From: Brevundimonas subvibrioides | GTDB taxonomy: Bacteria > Pseudomonadota > Alphaproteobacteria > Caulobacterales > Caulobacteraceae | Length of the DNA: 64,000 bases | NCBI GenBank assembly: GCA_002280475.1 | Contig: NCEB01000016.1 | Location: 21,556 to 85,555, forward strand | Reading direction: 5' to 3' | Shown here: positions 26,969 through 34,657 of the stretch, piece after piece | Numbering within the stretch: position 1 is the stretch's first letter | Layout of the letters: each line of letters starts with the position of its first letter | Notes under the pieces: generated by a model | What the model saw: the letters and a program-made list of their open reading frames with translations, nothing else | Told to the model about the DNA's origin: nothing | Databases searched by the model: none | Made by a program: the position numbers and the translations under genes

Positions 26969-27934
26969 ATGATCCGTCTCTATCGTTCGGGCTGCACGGC
27001 CTGCGAGGGCGCGGAAATCGACGTCGAGGGCTGGACCCTGCCGGCCGACACCCTGTGGGTCGATCTGATCGAGCCGACCCGCGAGGAAGACATGGCCATC
27101 GAAAAGGCGCTGGGCCTTTCGATCCCGACCCGCGAGGAGATGAACGAGCTGGAGGCGTCCAGCCGCCTCTACCGCGAGAACGGCGCGACCTATGTCACCG
27201 CCGACATCCTGCACAACGCCGAGGCCGAGCTGCCGACGGTGGACCCGGTGACCTTCATCCTGACCCACGGGCCGCTGGTCACGATCCGTTACTTCGACCC
27301 CCGTCCTTTCACCATGTTCACCGACAAGCTGGAGCGGGAGCCGTCGCTTTGCGACAGCGGCGCGGACATGTTCCTGAACCTGGTGGAAGCCATCATCGAC
27401 CGGGCGTCCGACGTCCTGTCCAAGACCGCGCACAAGGTCGACGGGGTGGCCAGCCATGTCTTTTCCGGCACGGAGAAGACCGTCGGCTTCCAGCATCTGA
27501 TCACCAAGCTGGGTCGCGCCCAGATCGCCAACAGCCGCATCGAGCAGAGCCTGTCGGGCCTCGCGCGCGTGTTCGCCTTCGTCAGCCTGGACGAGCGCCT
27601 GGACATGATCGAGGACAAGCGCGAGCACCTGCGGTCCCTCGGGCGCGATGCCGCCAGCCTGCTGACCCACAACCAGGCCGTGGCGGCGGGCATCACCTTC
27701 CAGCTCTCGGCGACGCTCGGCCTGATCAACATCCAGCAGTCGTCGATCTTCAAGGTCTTCTCGCTGTTCACCGTGGCCCTGATGCCGCCGACCCTGATCG
27801 GCGCGGTCTATGGGATGAACTTCGATCTGATGCCCGAACTGACCTGGACCTGGGGCTATCCGCTGGCGCTGCTGCTCATGGCGGTATCGTCGGCCCTCCC
27901 CTTGCTGTGGTTCAAGCGCAAGGGATGGTTCTGA
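26969..27934 (+). CDS. corA: CorA-family divalent cation transporter
   Basis: This 321-residue product has a large cytoplasmic domain and two C-terminal membrane helices. The signature YGMNF near residue 280 forms the selectivity loop between them, and the chain ends with a basic tail (FKRKGWF). CorA forms a pentameric Mg2+ (Co2+/Ni2+) channel. The N-terminal CTAC pair is unusual. No riboswitch was seen upstream. Confidence 0.93.
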   Translation: MIRLYRSGCTACEGAEIDVEGWTLPADTLWVDLIEPTREEDMAIEKALGLSIPTREEMNELEASSRLYRENGATYVTADILHNAEAELPTVDPVTFILTHGPLVTIRYFDPRPFTMFTDKLEREPSLCDSGADMFLNLVEAIIDRASDVLSKTAHKVDGVASHVFSGTEKTVGFQHLITKLGRAQIANSRIEQSLSGLARVFAFVSLDERLDMIEDKREHLRSLGRDAASLLTHNQAVAAGITFQLSATLGLINIQQSSIFKVFSLFTVALMPPTLIGAVYGMNFDLMPELTWTWGYPLALLLMAVSSALPLLWFKRKGWF

Positions 27935-27943
27935 AGCCGATCT

Positions 27944-28816
27944 CTATTCCGGCTTGATCGACAGCTGGAAGGCGACCAGCCCCTCGGTCACGTCCCGGTC
28001 GAAGCCCTCGCCGCCGCGCAGGCCCTCGGCCTCCAGCTCGCGATAAACCAGGCCGAACGAGCCCTGAACGTGCCCCCTGCGCATCGCCACCCCGATCGAG
28101 GCGTCGCCCAGGAAGGAGCCCGAGTCGCGGCTGACGCCGGAGCGGGCATAGTCGCCGTCGCGGGTCCTGGCGAAGTTGTAGCCGACCGCCGTGCCGGACC
28201 CGGCGGCGTAAAGATACCAGCGGGCACGCTCGCCGAACGCTTCGGCTCCTTCGGGCACCATGTCGTCGACGCCCGAACCGATCGTCAGGGTCGCGCCGGC
28301 CTGGGCGCTGCCGCCCCGGTCGCCGACCCCGACCCCGGCGTGCGGGGTCAGCGTCACCTCCAGGCCGGAGGCGGTATAGCCCCGCGCCACGGGCCAGCCG
28401 CGGGTATAGGACAGATCATAGCCCTCGGCGTCGAAAGCCGCCTGATCCAGAGGCGTCAAAGGCAGGGGCGAGCCATCGGCCCGGCGCAGTTCTCCGCGCT
28501 GGCGCAGGCGCAGCCGGTCGGAGTGCCCCTCGCCCTCGTGCCAGACGTCGTGGGTCGTGGTCGCCGCGAACGGGCTCTGGGCCGCGATCGGCGTATAGTC
28601 GGTGGCGAACTCCAGCGCGGGGCCGAACTCGCGCTCGGTGGCGACGTTGAACCCGACCTGCCGGTTCAGCTGGGCGGTGATGGTGGAGGCCGTCCGCTGC
28701 TCGCCGTCCGACCAATTCTGATTGACCACAGTCTGCGCGCCCGCGGGGACCGATCCGGCCACCAGCGCCACGACACCGAACACACATCCCGACAGACGGA
28801 TCAACGGTCCCCTCAC
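27944..28816 (-). CDS. Exported beta-barrel-like protein (weak LpxR/DUF2219 resemblance)
   Basis: This 290-residue protein has a signal peptide cut after GAQ (about 28) and long amphipathic beta segments (YTASGLEVTLTPHAGVGVGD, RWYLYAAGSGTAVGYNF, ASIGVAMRRGHVQGSFGLVY), suggesting an outer-membrane barrel. The C-terminal half weakly resembles LpxR-type lipid A deacylases (DUF2219), but the catalytic start motif of LpxR is not visible, so enzyme function is unproven. A perfect sigma-EcfG promoter lies 84 bp upstream, which predicts induction in the general stress response. Confidence 0.6.
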   Translation of the reverse strand: MRGPLIRLSGCVFGVVALVAGSVPAGAQTVVNQNWSDGEQRTASTITAQLNRQVGFNVATEREFGPALEFATDYTPIAAQSPFAATTTHDVWHEGEGHSDRLRLRQRGELRRADGSPLPLTPLDQAAFDAEGYDLSYTRGWPVARGYTASGLEVTLTPHAGVGVGDRGGSAQAGATLTIGSGVDDMVPEGAEAFGERARWYLYAAGSGTAVGYNFARTRDGDYARSGVSRDSGSFLGDASIGVAMRRGHVQGSFGLVYRELEAEGLRGGEGFDRDVTEGLVAFQLSIKPE

Positions 28817-28899
28817 AGCCCGTTAGCGAGCACTAATCTGCACCAACTTCAGCGCCGCACCAACCCGATTGTTGCGACACATTGCTGACACCGTCACCG

Positions 28900-28925
28900 A
28901 ACGCGACCCGCGTCCACCGGGTTCC
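28900..28925 (-). promoter_or_regulatory. Sigma-EcfG promoter for the barrel-like protein gene
   Basis: On the minus strand GGAAC (28925-28921) and CGTT (28903-28900) are separated by 17 bases, the EcfG consensus. It faces the gene starting at 28816 and lies between it and the end of the MHS transporter gene. Confidence 0.72.
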
Positions 28926-28950
28926 CCTGATAGGGGGCACGACCGCGATC

Positions 28951-30624
28951 TCACTCCCCGATGGTGTTGAGGTCCCGCCCCCTGGTCTCCGGCATGAACA
29001 CCAGGGTCACGACCACGGCGATGGCGGTGAAGACGACCGCGTACCACAGACCGAAATAGATGTTTCCCGACCACGCCACGAGGGCGAAGCTCGCCGCCGG
29101 CAGCAGCCCCCCGACCCAGCCGGTGCCGATGTTGTAGGGCAGGCTCATCGCCGTATAGCGCACGCGCGTGGGGAACAGCTCGACCAGGGCCGCCGCCTGG
29201 GGTCCGTACAGGGCCGTGGCCGCCACGATGAAGATCATCAGGATGGCGAAGATCATCGGCAGATCGACCCGCGCCGGATCAGCCCTCTCGGGATAGCCGG
29301 CGGCGACCAGGGCCGCCTTGATGCGTCCCTCGACCTCGGCCTTGACGGCGGCCAGTTCGGCGGGCGGCAGGCCCTCGCCCTCGGCCGAGACCACCTCGAC
29401 CTCGCCGACCCGGACGCGGGCCAGCGATCCTGAGGGCGCGGCGACGTTGACATAGGAGACGCCGGCGTTCGACAGCACGGTCTTGGCCAGATCGCAGGAA
29501 CTGGCGAAGGCCGCCTTGCCGACCGGATCGAACTGCAGGGCGCAGGTGGCCGGATCGGCGATCACGGTCACCGGCGAGGAGGCCTGCGCCTCGGCCAGCG
29601 CGGGATTGGCCGCCCGCGTCAGGGCCTGGAATCCGGGGAAGAAGGCGACCAGCGCCAGGATCATGCCGAACAGCATGACGGGCTTCCGGCCCAGCTTGTC
29701 GGACAGCCAGCCGAAGAAGACATAAAGCACCGCCGACACGACGGTCAGCCACAGCATCACCATGTCGACCGTGGCCACCTCGACCTTCAGAATCCGCTCC
29801 ATGAAGAAGCGCGAATAGAAATAGCCGCAGTACCAGACCGCGCCCTGGGCGATCATGGTGCCGAACAGGGCCAGCAGCACAAACTTCAGGTTCTTCCATT
29901 CCAGGAAGGATTCCCGGAACGGCGCCCGGCGCGCCCCGCCCTCGGATTCCATCCGGCGGAAGGTCGGGCTCTCGTTCAGCTTCAGGCGGATCCACAGCGA
30001 GATCGTCAACAGCCCGGCCGACAGCAGGAAGGGAATGCGCCAGCCCCATTCGTCGAAGGCCTCGTTGCCGACGATGGCGCGGGTGGCCAGGATCACGGTC
30101 AGGGCGCCGATCAGGCCGAGCGCCGCCGTCGTCTGGATCCAGCCGGTCAGGAAGCCGCGCGACTTCGCCGGGGAATGTTCGGCGACATAGATGGCTGCGC
30201 CGCCATATTCGCCGCCCAGGGCGAACCCCTGGAGAATGCGCAGGAAGATCAGCAGGGCCGGGGCCCACAGGCCGATCTGGTCATAGTCGGGCAGCAGGCC
30301 GATGGCGACGGTGGCCACCCCCATCAGGGTGATGGTGACCAGGAAGGTGGTCTTGCGTCCCGTCCGGTCGCCGAACCAGCCGAACACCAGCGCCCCCAGC
30401 GGCCGCACGACGAAGCCGACGCCGAAGGTCAGCAGGGCCAGGATGTATCCGGTCGCCTCGCCCACATCGGCATAGAAATGCCGGGCGATGACGGCTGTCA
30501 GCGAGCCGAAGATGAAGAAGTCGTACCACTCGAACGCCGTGCCGGCGGCCGAGGCTCCCACGACAGTGGTTAGCCCGGGCTCGCCAGGCTCAGGCTTGCT
30601 CGGCTCGGCGGCGTGATCGGTCAT
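28951..30624 (-). CDS. MFS transporter, metabolite:H+ symporter (MHS) type
   Basis: This 557-residue protein has the MHS/ShiA-ProP start (GTAFEWYDFFIFG), the RPLGALVFGWFGDRTGRK loop 2-3 motif and RILQGFALGGEYGGA in TM4. About 110 extra residues sit in a soluble loop (about 335-445, with two Cys) before the last four helices, longer than in the E. coli proteins. Substrate is unknown; relatives carry osmolytes or organic acids. It ends 26 bp upstream of the sigma-EcfG promoter of the next minus-strand gene. Confidence 0.9.
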   Translation of the reverse strand: MTDHAAEPSKPEPGEPGLTTVVGASAAGTAFEWYDFFIFGSLTAVIARHFYADVGEATGYILALLTFGVGFVVRPLGALVFGWFGDRTGRKTTFLVTITLMGVATVAIGLLPDYDQIGLWAPALLIFLRILQGFALGGEYGGAAIYVAEHSPAKSRGFLTGWIQTTAALGLIGALTVILATRAIVGNEAFDEWGWRIPFLLSAGLLTISLWIRLKLNESPTFRRMESEGGARRAPFRESFLEWKNLKFVLLALFGTMIAQGAVWYCGYFYSRFFMERILKVEVATVDMVMLWLTVVSAVLYVFFGWLSDKLGRKPVMLFGMILALVAFFPGFQALTRAANPALAEAQASSPVTVIADPATCALQFDPVGKAAFASSCDLAKTVLSNAGVSYVNVAAPSGSLARVRVGEVEVVSAEGEGLPPAELAAVKAEVEGRIKAALVAAGYPERADPARVDLPMIFAILMIFIVAATALYGPQAAALVELFPTRVRYTAMSLPYNIGTGWVGGLLPAASFALVAWSGNIYFGLWYAVVFTAIAVVVTLVFMPETRGRDLNTIGE

Positions 30625-30691
30625 CGTGGCTCCCCCGCGTCCTGTCTCCGACGCTTGCGGCGAACCTAGCGGGGCCGCGCGAACCCGGACA

Positions 30692-30726
30692 AGAGAAAAC
30701 CCCGTCGGCGGGGCCGACGGGGTTCA
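30692..30726 (-). terminator. Rho-independent terminator of the entericidin-like gene
   Basis: On the minus strand AACCCCGTCGGC and GCCGACGGGGTT form a 12-bp perfect stem followed by TTTTCTCTT. It ends the transcript of the small lipoprotein gene 23 bp upstream. Confidence 0.85.
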
Positions 30727-30748
30727 AACGGTCGGACGTGCGCCGGGA

Positions 30749-30886
30749 TCAGTCGGCGGCGTCGTTCGCGGCCTCGGTCACGGCCGATCCCACGGCCTGG
30801 GTGTCGCGGCCGGCACCGGCGACGGTGTTGCAGGCGGCGGTGGTCAGGGCGGCGGCGGCGGCGAACAGTACGAAGACCTTGCGCAT
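30749..30886 (-). CDS. Entericidin-like small lipoprotein
   Basis: This 45-residue lipoprotein, short enough to be missed by length cut-offs, reads MRKVFVLFAAAAALTTAAC (lipobox Cys 19), then NTVAGAGRDTQAVGSAV and an Asp/Ala tail. This is the EcnA/EcnB pattern (CNTVxGxGxDxxxxG). AGGAG lies at proper spacing before the ATG. Transcription is expected from a sigma-EcfG promoter inside the 3' end of the upstream kinase gene, and it has its own terminator. Entericidin B in E. coli is a stationary-phase bacteriolytic lipoprotein; stress induction here fits that. Confidence 0.88.
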   Translation of the reverse strand: MRKVFVLFAAAAALTTAACNTVAGAGRDTQAVGSAVTEAANDAAD

Positions 30887-30938
30887 GGATAACTCCTGGA
30901 AACGGGCGACGGTGGGGAGGTCCCGCCGATACCCGTGC

Positions 30939-32012
30939 TCAACGCGACGCGCGCGACAGGGTTCCCGGCTTGACCACGGCGTCCACCCGATCCAGATCGC
31001 GAGGGTCGATGGGCTGGATCGCCTCGGGCGTGGCGAAGGTCATCCGCGCGATCGTGCCGCGTGGAGCGGCCGGCACGATCTCGACCTCGCCCCTCAGCTG
31101 TTTGGCGAAGGCCCCCATGAGGGTGCGACCGACGCCGGTCTCCATGTCGCGATCGCTGGGCCCGGGACCGTCGTCCTCGACCTCCAGCACGCTGGTCTCG
31201 CCCAGCACCCTGAACCGCACCTGAAGCGCGCCGCCGCGTCCGGCGAAGGCGTGCTTCTGGGCGTTGGTCACCGCCTCGACCAGCCACAGGGCCAGGGGAG
31301 CCAGCTTGTCGGGATCGACGATCAGACTGTCGGCCTTGATGTCGCTGGTCACCACCGGCCCGCGCCCGCTGTCGCTGGCCACCAGCTGGCCGACCAGCTC
31401 CATCAGGAAGTCGCTGGCGTCGGCATGGCGAATGTCGTCGCTCTGGTAGAGGGTGCGATAGATCAGGGCGAGGGCCGAGATCCTCTGCCGCGTGTCGCCC
31501 AGGGCGACCTTGGCGGGCTCGTCCTTCAAGGCCCGCTGCTGCATCGACAACAGCGACGAGATGATCTGCAGATTGTTCTTCACCCTGTGATGGATCTCCC
31601 GCAACAGGGCGTCCTTCTCCACCAGGCTCTCGTTCAGCGACCGGTCCCGCGTGGTGATGGCCTCGGCCAGTTCGTCCAGCGTGGCCGCCAGACGCCGCAC
31701 TTCGGACGGCGCGTGCGAGGCCTGGACCGGGCGGACGGAATAGCGGCCCCGTGCGTAGAGGGCGGCGATCCGCTCCAGATAGTCCAGCCAGCGCACGACG
31801 ATGCGCTCGGTCACCCACATCACCGTGCCGAAGGCGACGATCCAGGCCACGATCGGCGCGAGAAAAACCCCGATCGGATCCAGGTCCGCCCACGACAGCA
31901 GGGCCGGAAGGACCAGGATGGGCAGGAGGGCGACGGCCAGGGCGACGCCCAGCCGGAACCGAATTCCCTCGAACCGCGCCAGCCCCTGCTCCCGGCCGTG
32001 AAACCGCGACAT
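30939..32012 (-). CDS. HisKA_2/HWE-type sensor histidine kinase of the general stress response (PhyK-like)
   Basis: This protein of about 357 residues has two hydrophobic helices (about 20-39 and 50-67) with only a ~10-residue periplasmic loop, a HAMP-like linker, and a HisKA_2 phosphoacceptor ([17 protein letters not shown], His about 142). The HATPase domain has [12 protein letters not shown] (N box) and DDGPG. Lying 58 bp after ecfG, it probably phosphorylates PhyR. C. crescentus PhyK has a larger periplasmic sensor, so this one may sense the membrane or cytoplasm. ATG 32012 (MSRF) is preferred over 32066. Confidence 0.85.
   Translation of the reverse strand: MSRFHGREQGLARFEGIRFRLGVALAVALLPILVLPALLSWADLDPIGVFLAPIVAWIVAFGTVMWVTERIVVRWLDYLERIAALYARGRYSVRPVQASHAPSEVRRLAATLDELAEAITTRDRSLNESLVEKDALLREIHHRVKNNLQIISSLLSMQQRALKDEPAKVALGDTRQRISALALIYRTLYQSDDIRHADASDFLMELVGQLVASDSGRGPVVTSDIKADSLIVDPDKLAPLALWLVEAVTNAQKHAFAGRGGALQVRFRVLGETSVLEVEDDGPGPSDRDMETGVGRTLMGAFAKQLRGEVEIVPAAPRGTIARMTFATPEAIQPIDPRDLDRVDAVVKPGTLSRASR
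30941..30965 (-). promoter_or_regulatory. Sigma-EcfG promoter for the entericidin-like gene
   Basis: Minus-strand GGAAC (30965-30961) and CGTT (30944-30941) are 16 bases apart. It overlaps the last codons of the kinase gene and lies 55 bp before the small lipoprotein start. Confidence 0.78.
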
Positions 32013-32070
32013 GCCGGGCGCGCCCAGGCGCCGCCGACGCGGTCCCTGATCTCCGGCGGGGGCCACGCCC

Positions 32071-32670
32071 TCAGCCCTGACGGGCCGCGCTCAGGCGATC
32101 CGCATCCGCGAGAATCGAGCGCATGGCGTCGCCGGCCGCGCGCCCGTCCCGGCTGTAGCCGCCGCGCTCCAGGGTCGCCTGGAGCGCCTTGCGCGCCCGG
32201 CTGACGCGGCTCTTCACCGTGCCGACGGCGCACTGGCAGATCTCGGCGGCTTCCTCGTAGGCGAAGCCTCCCGCGCCGACCAGGATCAGCGCCTCTCGCT
32301 GCTCCTCCGGCAGGGTGTTCAGCGCCTGGCGCAACTCATCCAGGGCCACCGGCGCCTCGGGATCGTCGACGGCGACCAGGGTCCGTTCGGCGGCCTCCTG
32401 GTCCAGTTGCGACGAGCGCCAGGAGCGACGCTTCTCGGAGTAGAACTGGTTTCTCAGGATCATGAAGGTCCAGGCCTTCATATTGGTGCCCATCTGATAG
32501 CTGGCGCGCGCGTCCCAGGCCTTCATCATGGCGTCCTGGGCCAGGTCGTCGGCGGCGGTCGCGTCGCCCGTCAGGGTCCGCGCGAAGGCGCGCAGGTGGG
32601 GGATCAGCTGCACCAGTTCGCGCTTGAAGCCTTCGTCGTCGGCCGAGGGAGGTTTGGGGGCCGCGCTCAC
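32071..32670 (-). CDS. ecfG: RNA polymerase sigma factor EcfG (sigma-T type)
   Basis: This 199-residue ECF sigma factor of the EcfG group has sigma-2 ([40 protein letters not shown]) and sigma-4 ([34 protein letters not shown]). It directs the general stress regulon of Alphaproteobacteria and is held by NepR until phospho-PhyR titrates the anti-sigma. Its start overlaps the nepR stop by 4 bp, and the nepR promoter is itself of EcfG type, giving positive autoregulation. Confidence 0.95.
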   Translation of the reverse strand: MSAAPKPPSADDEGFKRELVQLIPHLRAFARTLTGDATAADDLAQDAMMKAWDARASYQMGTNMKAWTFMILRNQFYSEKRRSWRSSQLDQEAAERTLVAVDDPEAPVALDELRQALNTLPEEQREALILVGAGGFAYEEAAEICQCAVGTVKSRVSRARKALQATLERGGYSRDGRAAGDAMRSILADADRLSAARQG

Positions 32671-32873
32671 GCCTTGCCTCCACCCGATCCGCGTTGATCG
32701 GCGCGACGCAGGATTTCCAGGAACTCGTCGGGAACCGGCTCGTTCACGACCTCGTCGAACATGTGCCGCAGCTTCACCCCGATGGCCTGCTGTCGCAGAC
32801 GCGCCTCCTCAAGGCCGGGTTCGCTCGCAGGGGCCGCGGCGGGTTTGCGCCGGGGGTCGGGGGTGTCGATCAT
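32667..32873 (-). CDS. nepR: Anti-sigma factor NepR
   Basis: This protein of about 68 residues has the NepR core helices IGVKLRHMFDEVVNEPVPDE and FLEILRRAD flanked by disordered tails. It binds EcfG, and phospho-PhyR displaces it by sigma mimicry. ATG 32873 is chosen because it gives the usual family length; in-frame GTGs at 32909 and 32933 would add 12 or 20 residues, and none has a good ribosome site. Confidence 0.9.
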   Translation of the reverse strand: MIDTPDPRRKPAAAPASEPGLEEARLRQQAIGVKLRHMFDEVVNEPVPDEFLEILRRADQRGSGGGKA

Positions 32874-32959
32874 GTTGTGGTGTGCCGCCAGCTCGTTGAT
32901 CTCATTCACGCGGGATGCGCGCCGGCCTTGCACGGCCGACCTATACTTGTGAGGCCGCT

Positions 32960-32984
32960 AACGTCGCCGCCGCGGGCCGGTTCC
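32960..32984 (-). promoter_or_regulatory. Sigma-EcfG promoter of nepR-ecfG
   Basis: Minus-strand GGAAC (32984-32980), a 16-base spacer, then CGTT (32963-32960). It is back to back with the phyR promoter 43 bp away. Confidence 0.88.
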
Positions 32985-33026
32985 GACCCCGAACGCATTT
33001 TATGGTCAAGCTGCGATCCGCGACGC

Positions 33027-33051
33027 GGAACCGTGGCGGGGATGCTACGTT
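33027..33051 (+). promoter_or_regulatory. Sigma-EcfG promoter of phyR
   Basis: GGAAC at 33027-33031 and CGTT at 33048-33051 are separated by 16 bases. The predicted transcript starts near 33058 and runs into a hairpin and then phyR. Confidence 0.88.
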
Positions 33052-33063
33052 AGACACGCGAGA

Positions 33064-33084
33064 CGCGCCTGAAAGACAGGCGCG
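33064..33084 (+). other. Hairpin in the phyR 5' leader
   Basis: CGCGCCTG-AAAGA-CAGGCGCG is a perfect 8-bp stem that starts a few bases after the predicted start of the phyR transcript. It could stabilise the message 5' end. The phyR start codon is 26 bp further on. Confidence 0.5.
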
Positions 33085-33110
33085 CGAACCTACTGTCGGG
33101 GACTTCCATA

Positions 33111-33905
33111 ATGAGCCTACTGGCCAGACTCGCGCCGCATCTTCCCTATGTCCGTCGCTATGCCCGCGCCCTCACGGGCGACCAGGCCACCGGCGACAAC
33201 TATGTCCGCGTCGCCCTGGAGGCCCTCGCCGCCGGCGAGCGGCAACTGCCTCCCGACATGACGCCCCGCGTCGCCCTCTACCACGTCTTTCACACCATCT
33301 GGTCGTCGACGGGCGCCCAGCTCGAGGACGCGAGCGGTCTGGAGACGCACGGCGACGCCGCCAGCCGCCTGATGCGGATCGCGCCGCGCTCTCGCCAGGC
33401 GTTCCTGCTGACCGCGCTCGAGGGCTTCACCCCGTCCGAGGCCGCCCAGATCCTGTCGTCCGACGCCCATGCGGTCGAGCGGCTGATCGGCGAGGCGCAG
33501 GCCGAGATCGACGCCGAACTGGCCACCGACGTGCTGATCATCGAGGACGAGGCCATCATCTCGGCCGACATCGAGAGCCTGGTGCGCGAGCTGGGCCACA
33601 CCGTCACCGCCACCGCCACGACCCATGACGAGGCCGTCGATGCCGTCGCCCGTCACCGCCCGGGTCTGGTCCTGGCCGATATCCAGCTGGCCGACGGCTC
33701 GTCTGGCATCGACGCCGTCAAGGATATCCTCAAGCGGTTCGACGTGCCGGTGATTTTCATCACCGCCTTCCCGGAACGGCTTCTGACCGGAGAGCGACCC
33801 GAGCCGACCTTCCTGATCACCAAGCCGTTCCAGCCCGAGACGGTGAAGGCGGCGATCAGCCAGGCGCTGTTCTTCCACCCGACGCGCCAGAAGGAAGCCG
33901 CCTGA
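33111..33905 (+). CDS. phyR: Response regulator PhyR, anti-anti-sigma factor
   Basis: PhyR has an N-terminal EcfG-like sigma domain (about 1-135: LPYVRRYARALTGDQATGDN, LMRIAPRSRQAFLLTALEGF) that cannot bind DNA but binds NepR. A C-terminal receiver domain follows (VLIIEDEAIISADIESLV, phospho-acceptor Asp about 190 in LVLADIQLADG, KPF near the end). Phosphorylation frees the sigma-like part to sequester NepR. The 264-residue length is typical. It has a sigma-EcfG promoter and a terminator of its own. Confidence 0.96.
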   Translation: MSLLARLAPHLPYVRRYARALTGDQATGDNYVRVALEALAAGERQLPPDMTPRVALYHVFHTIWSSTGAQLEDASGLETHGDAASRLMRIAPRSRQAFLLTALEGFTPSEAAQILSSDAHAVERLIGEAQAEIDAELATDVLIIEDEAIISADIESLVRELGHTVTATATTHDEAVDAVARHRPGLVLADIQLADGSSGIDAVKDILKRFDVPVIFITAFPERLLTGERPEPTFLITKPFQPETVKAAISQALFFHPTRQKEAA

Positions 33906-33930
33906 CCCCAGGCGCGCGTTAGACAAGCCA

Positions 33931-33965
33931 AAGGCCCCGCCGGTCGCGCCGGCGGGGCCTTTCTT
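33931..33965 (+). terminator. Terminator of phyR
   Basis: AAGGCCCCGCCGG-TCGCG-CCGGCGGGGCCTT is a 13-bp perfect stem followed by TCTT. It starts 26 bp after the phyR stop. The stem would also work on the other strand for the convergent gene at 33982-34341. Confidence 0.88.
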
Positions 33966-33981
33966 CATCCCGAAGCGGCGG

Positions 33982-34341
33982 TCACTCGGCCGAGGACGGG
34001 GCCGCCTGGACCGTGGGGGCGTTGACGTTGGGGGCCTCGCCCGTCGGCGGAGCCGTGGGTTCGCCGGTCGAGGTCGTCGGCGCGTCCGCGGCGGGCATGC
34101 CATCGCCCTGGAAGGCGGCGGAATCGACGCCCTGCTGGCCGGTGTTCGGATCGCCGGCCGAAAAGCCCGGGCTGAAGAACAGATAGAGAATGAAGAAGCC
34201 GAGCGCGGTCAGTCCGATGCCCAGGGCCAGGACGACGCTGATCCTTCGTCCGCCCCGCCCCTGCTTGGTGAACTGCTCCTCGACCGGCCGACCCTCGTGC
34301 ACGGCGTCCGCGGCTCGCGAGTGGGGATCATCATGGGTCAT
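33982..34341 (-). CDS. Small single-pass membrane protein of the general stress regulon
   Basis: This 119-residue protein has a charged cytoplasmic N-terminus (about 1-35), one helix (VVLALGIGLTALGFFILYLF) and a disordered Pro/Thr/Ala-rich periplasmic tail. Function is not recognised. ATG 34341 (MTHDDPHS) is preferred to 34383, which would lie almost on top of the promoter. A perfect sigma-EcfG promoter is 36 bp upstream. Confidence 0.75.
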   Translation of the reverse strand: MTHDDPHSRAADAVHEGRPVEEQFTKQGRGGRRISVVLALGIGLTALGFFILYLFFSPGFSAGDPNTGQQGVDSAAFQGDGMPAADAPTTSTGEPTAPPTGEAPNVNAPTVQAAPSSAE

Positions 34342-34376
34342 GCGGTGCGCTCCGGTGCAGGGGATTGAGCGGTCGA

Positions 34377-34402
34377 AACGCATCGGCGAGCGTCACCGTT
34401 CC
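34377..34402 (-). promoter_or_regulatory. Sigma-EcfG promoter of the small membrane protein gene
   Basis: Minus-strand GGAAC (34402-34398), 17 bases, CGTT (34380-34377). It points away from the sRNA promoter 36 bp to the right, making a second divergent EcfG promoter pair. Confidence 0.8.
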
Positions 34403-34438
34403 GCTTCGTCTATCGCGCGAAAAAACTTCCGGCCTCAG

Positions 34439-34463
34439 GGAACGCGGTCGGGCATCCGCCGTT
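34439..34463 (+). promoter_or_regulatory. Sigma-EcfG promoter of the candidate sRNA
   Basis: GGAAC at 34439-34443 and CGTT at 34460-34463 with a 16-base spacer on the plus strand. No ORF follows; a structured segment and a terminator do. Confidence 0.82.
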
Positions 34464-34469
34464 ATCGGA

Positions 34470-34584
34470 CTGCGGAGGCGACGACGCCCCCCGACTTGGA
34501 CCCGCCACAGCAGGTCCCGCCGCCTCCGCGCCTCATTCTCGATGATGCCACCTCAAGGCGATCCGCAAGGGTCGCCTTTTTCTT
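34470..34584 (+). ncRNA. Candidate sigma-EcfG-dependent small RNA (GsrN-like)
   Basis: A perfect EcfG promoter ends at 34463, so transcription should start near 34470. The first ~60 nt fold as a 9-bp stem (34472-34480 with 34521-34529: GCGGAGGCG/CGCCTCCGC) enclosing an inner GGACC/GGTCC hairpin (34498-34502, 34513-34517). A run of six C (34487-34492) is left exposed in the large loop. A GNRA-capped terminator closes the RNA at 34584, total about 115 nt. C. crescentus GsrN, a sigma-T-controlled RNA, also uses a C-rich loop to bind targets such as katG. Size, promoter and C-rich loop agree, but homology is inferred, not tested. Confidence 0.75.
34555..34584 (+). terminator. Intrinsic terminator of the candidate sRNA
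   Basis: AAGGCGATCC-GCAA-GGGTCGCCTT forms a 10-bp stem (one G-U) with a GCAA tetraloop followed by TTTTCTT. No plus-strand protein gene precedes it for 650 bp, so it must serve the RNA gene. Confidence 0.88.
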
Positions 34585-34603
34585 GTCTGCTCCGGGCAAG
34601 CGA

Positions 34604-34633
34604 AAGGGCCGCCCGGTCGCCCGGACGGCCCTG
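34604..34633 (-). terminator. Terminator after rplT
   Basis: On the minus strand AGGGCCGTCCGGG-CGA-CCGGGCGGCCCT forms a GC-rich stem with small mismatches followed by TTCGCTT, 25 bp past the rplT stop. It closes the rpmI-rplT unit. Confidence 0.7.
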
Positions 34634-34657
34634 TTCTCGATCGCCTTTGATCCCCGA

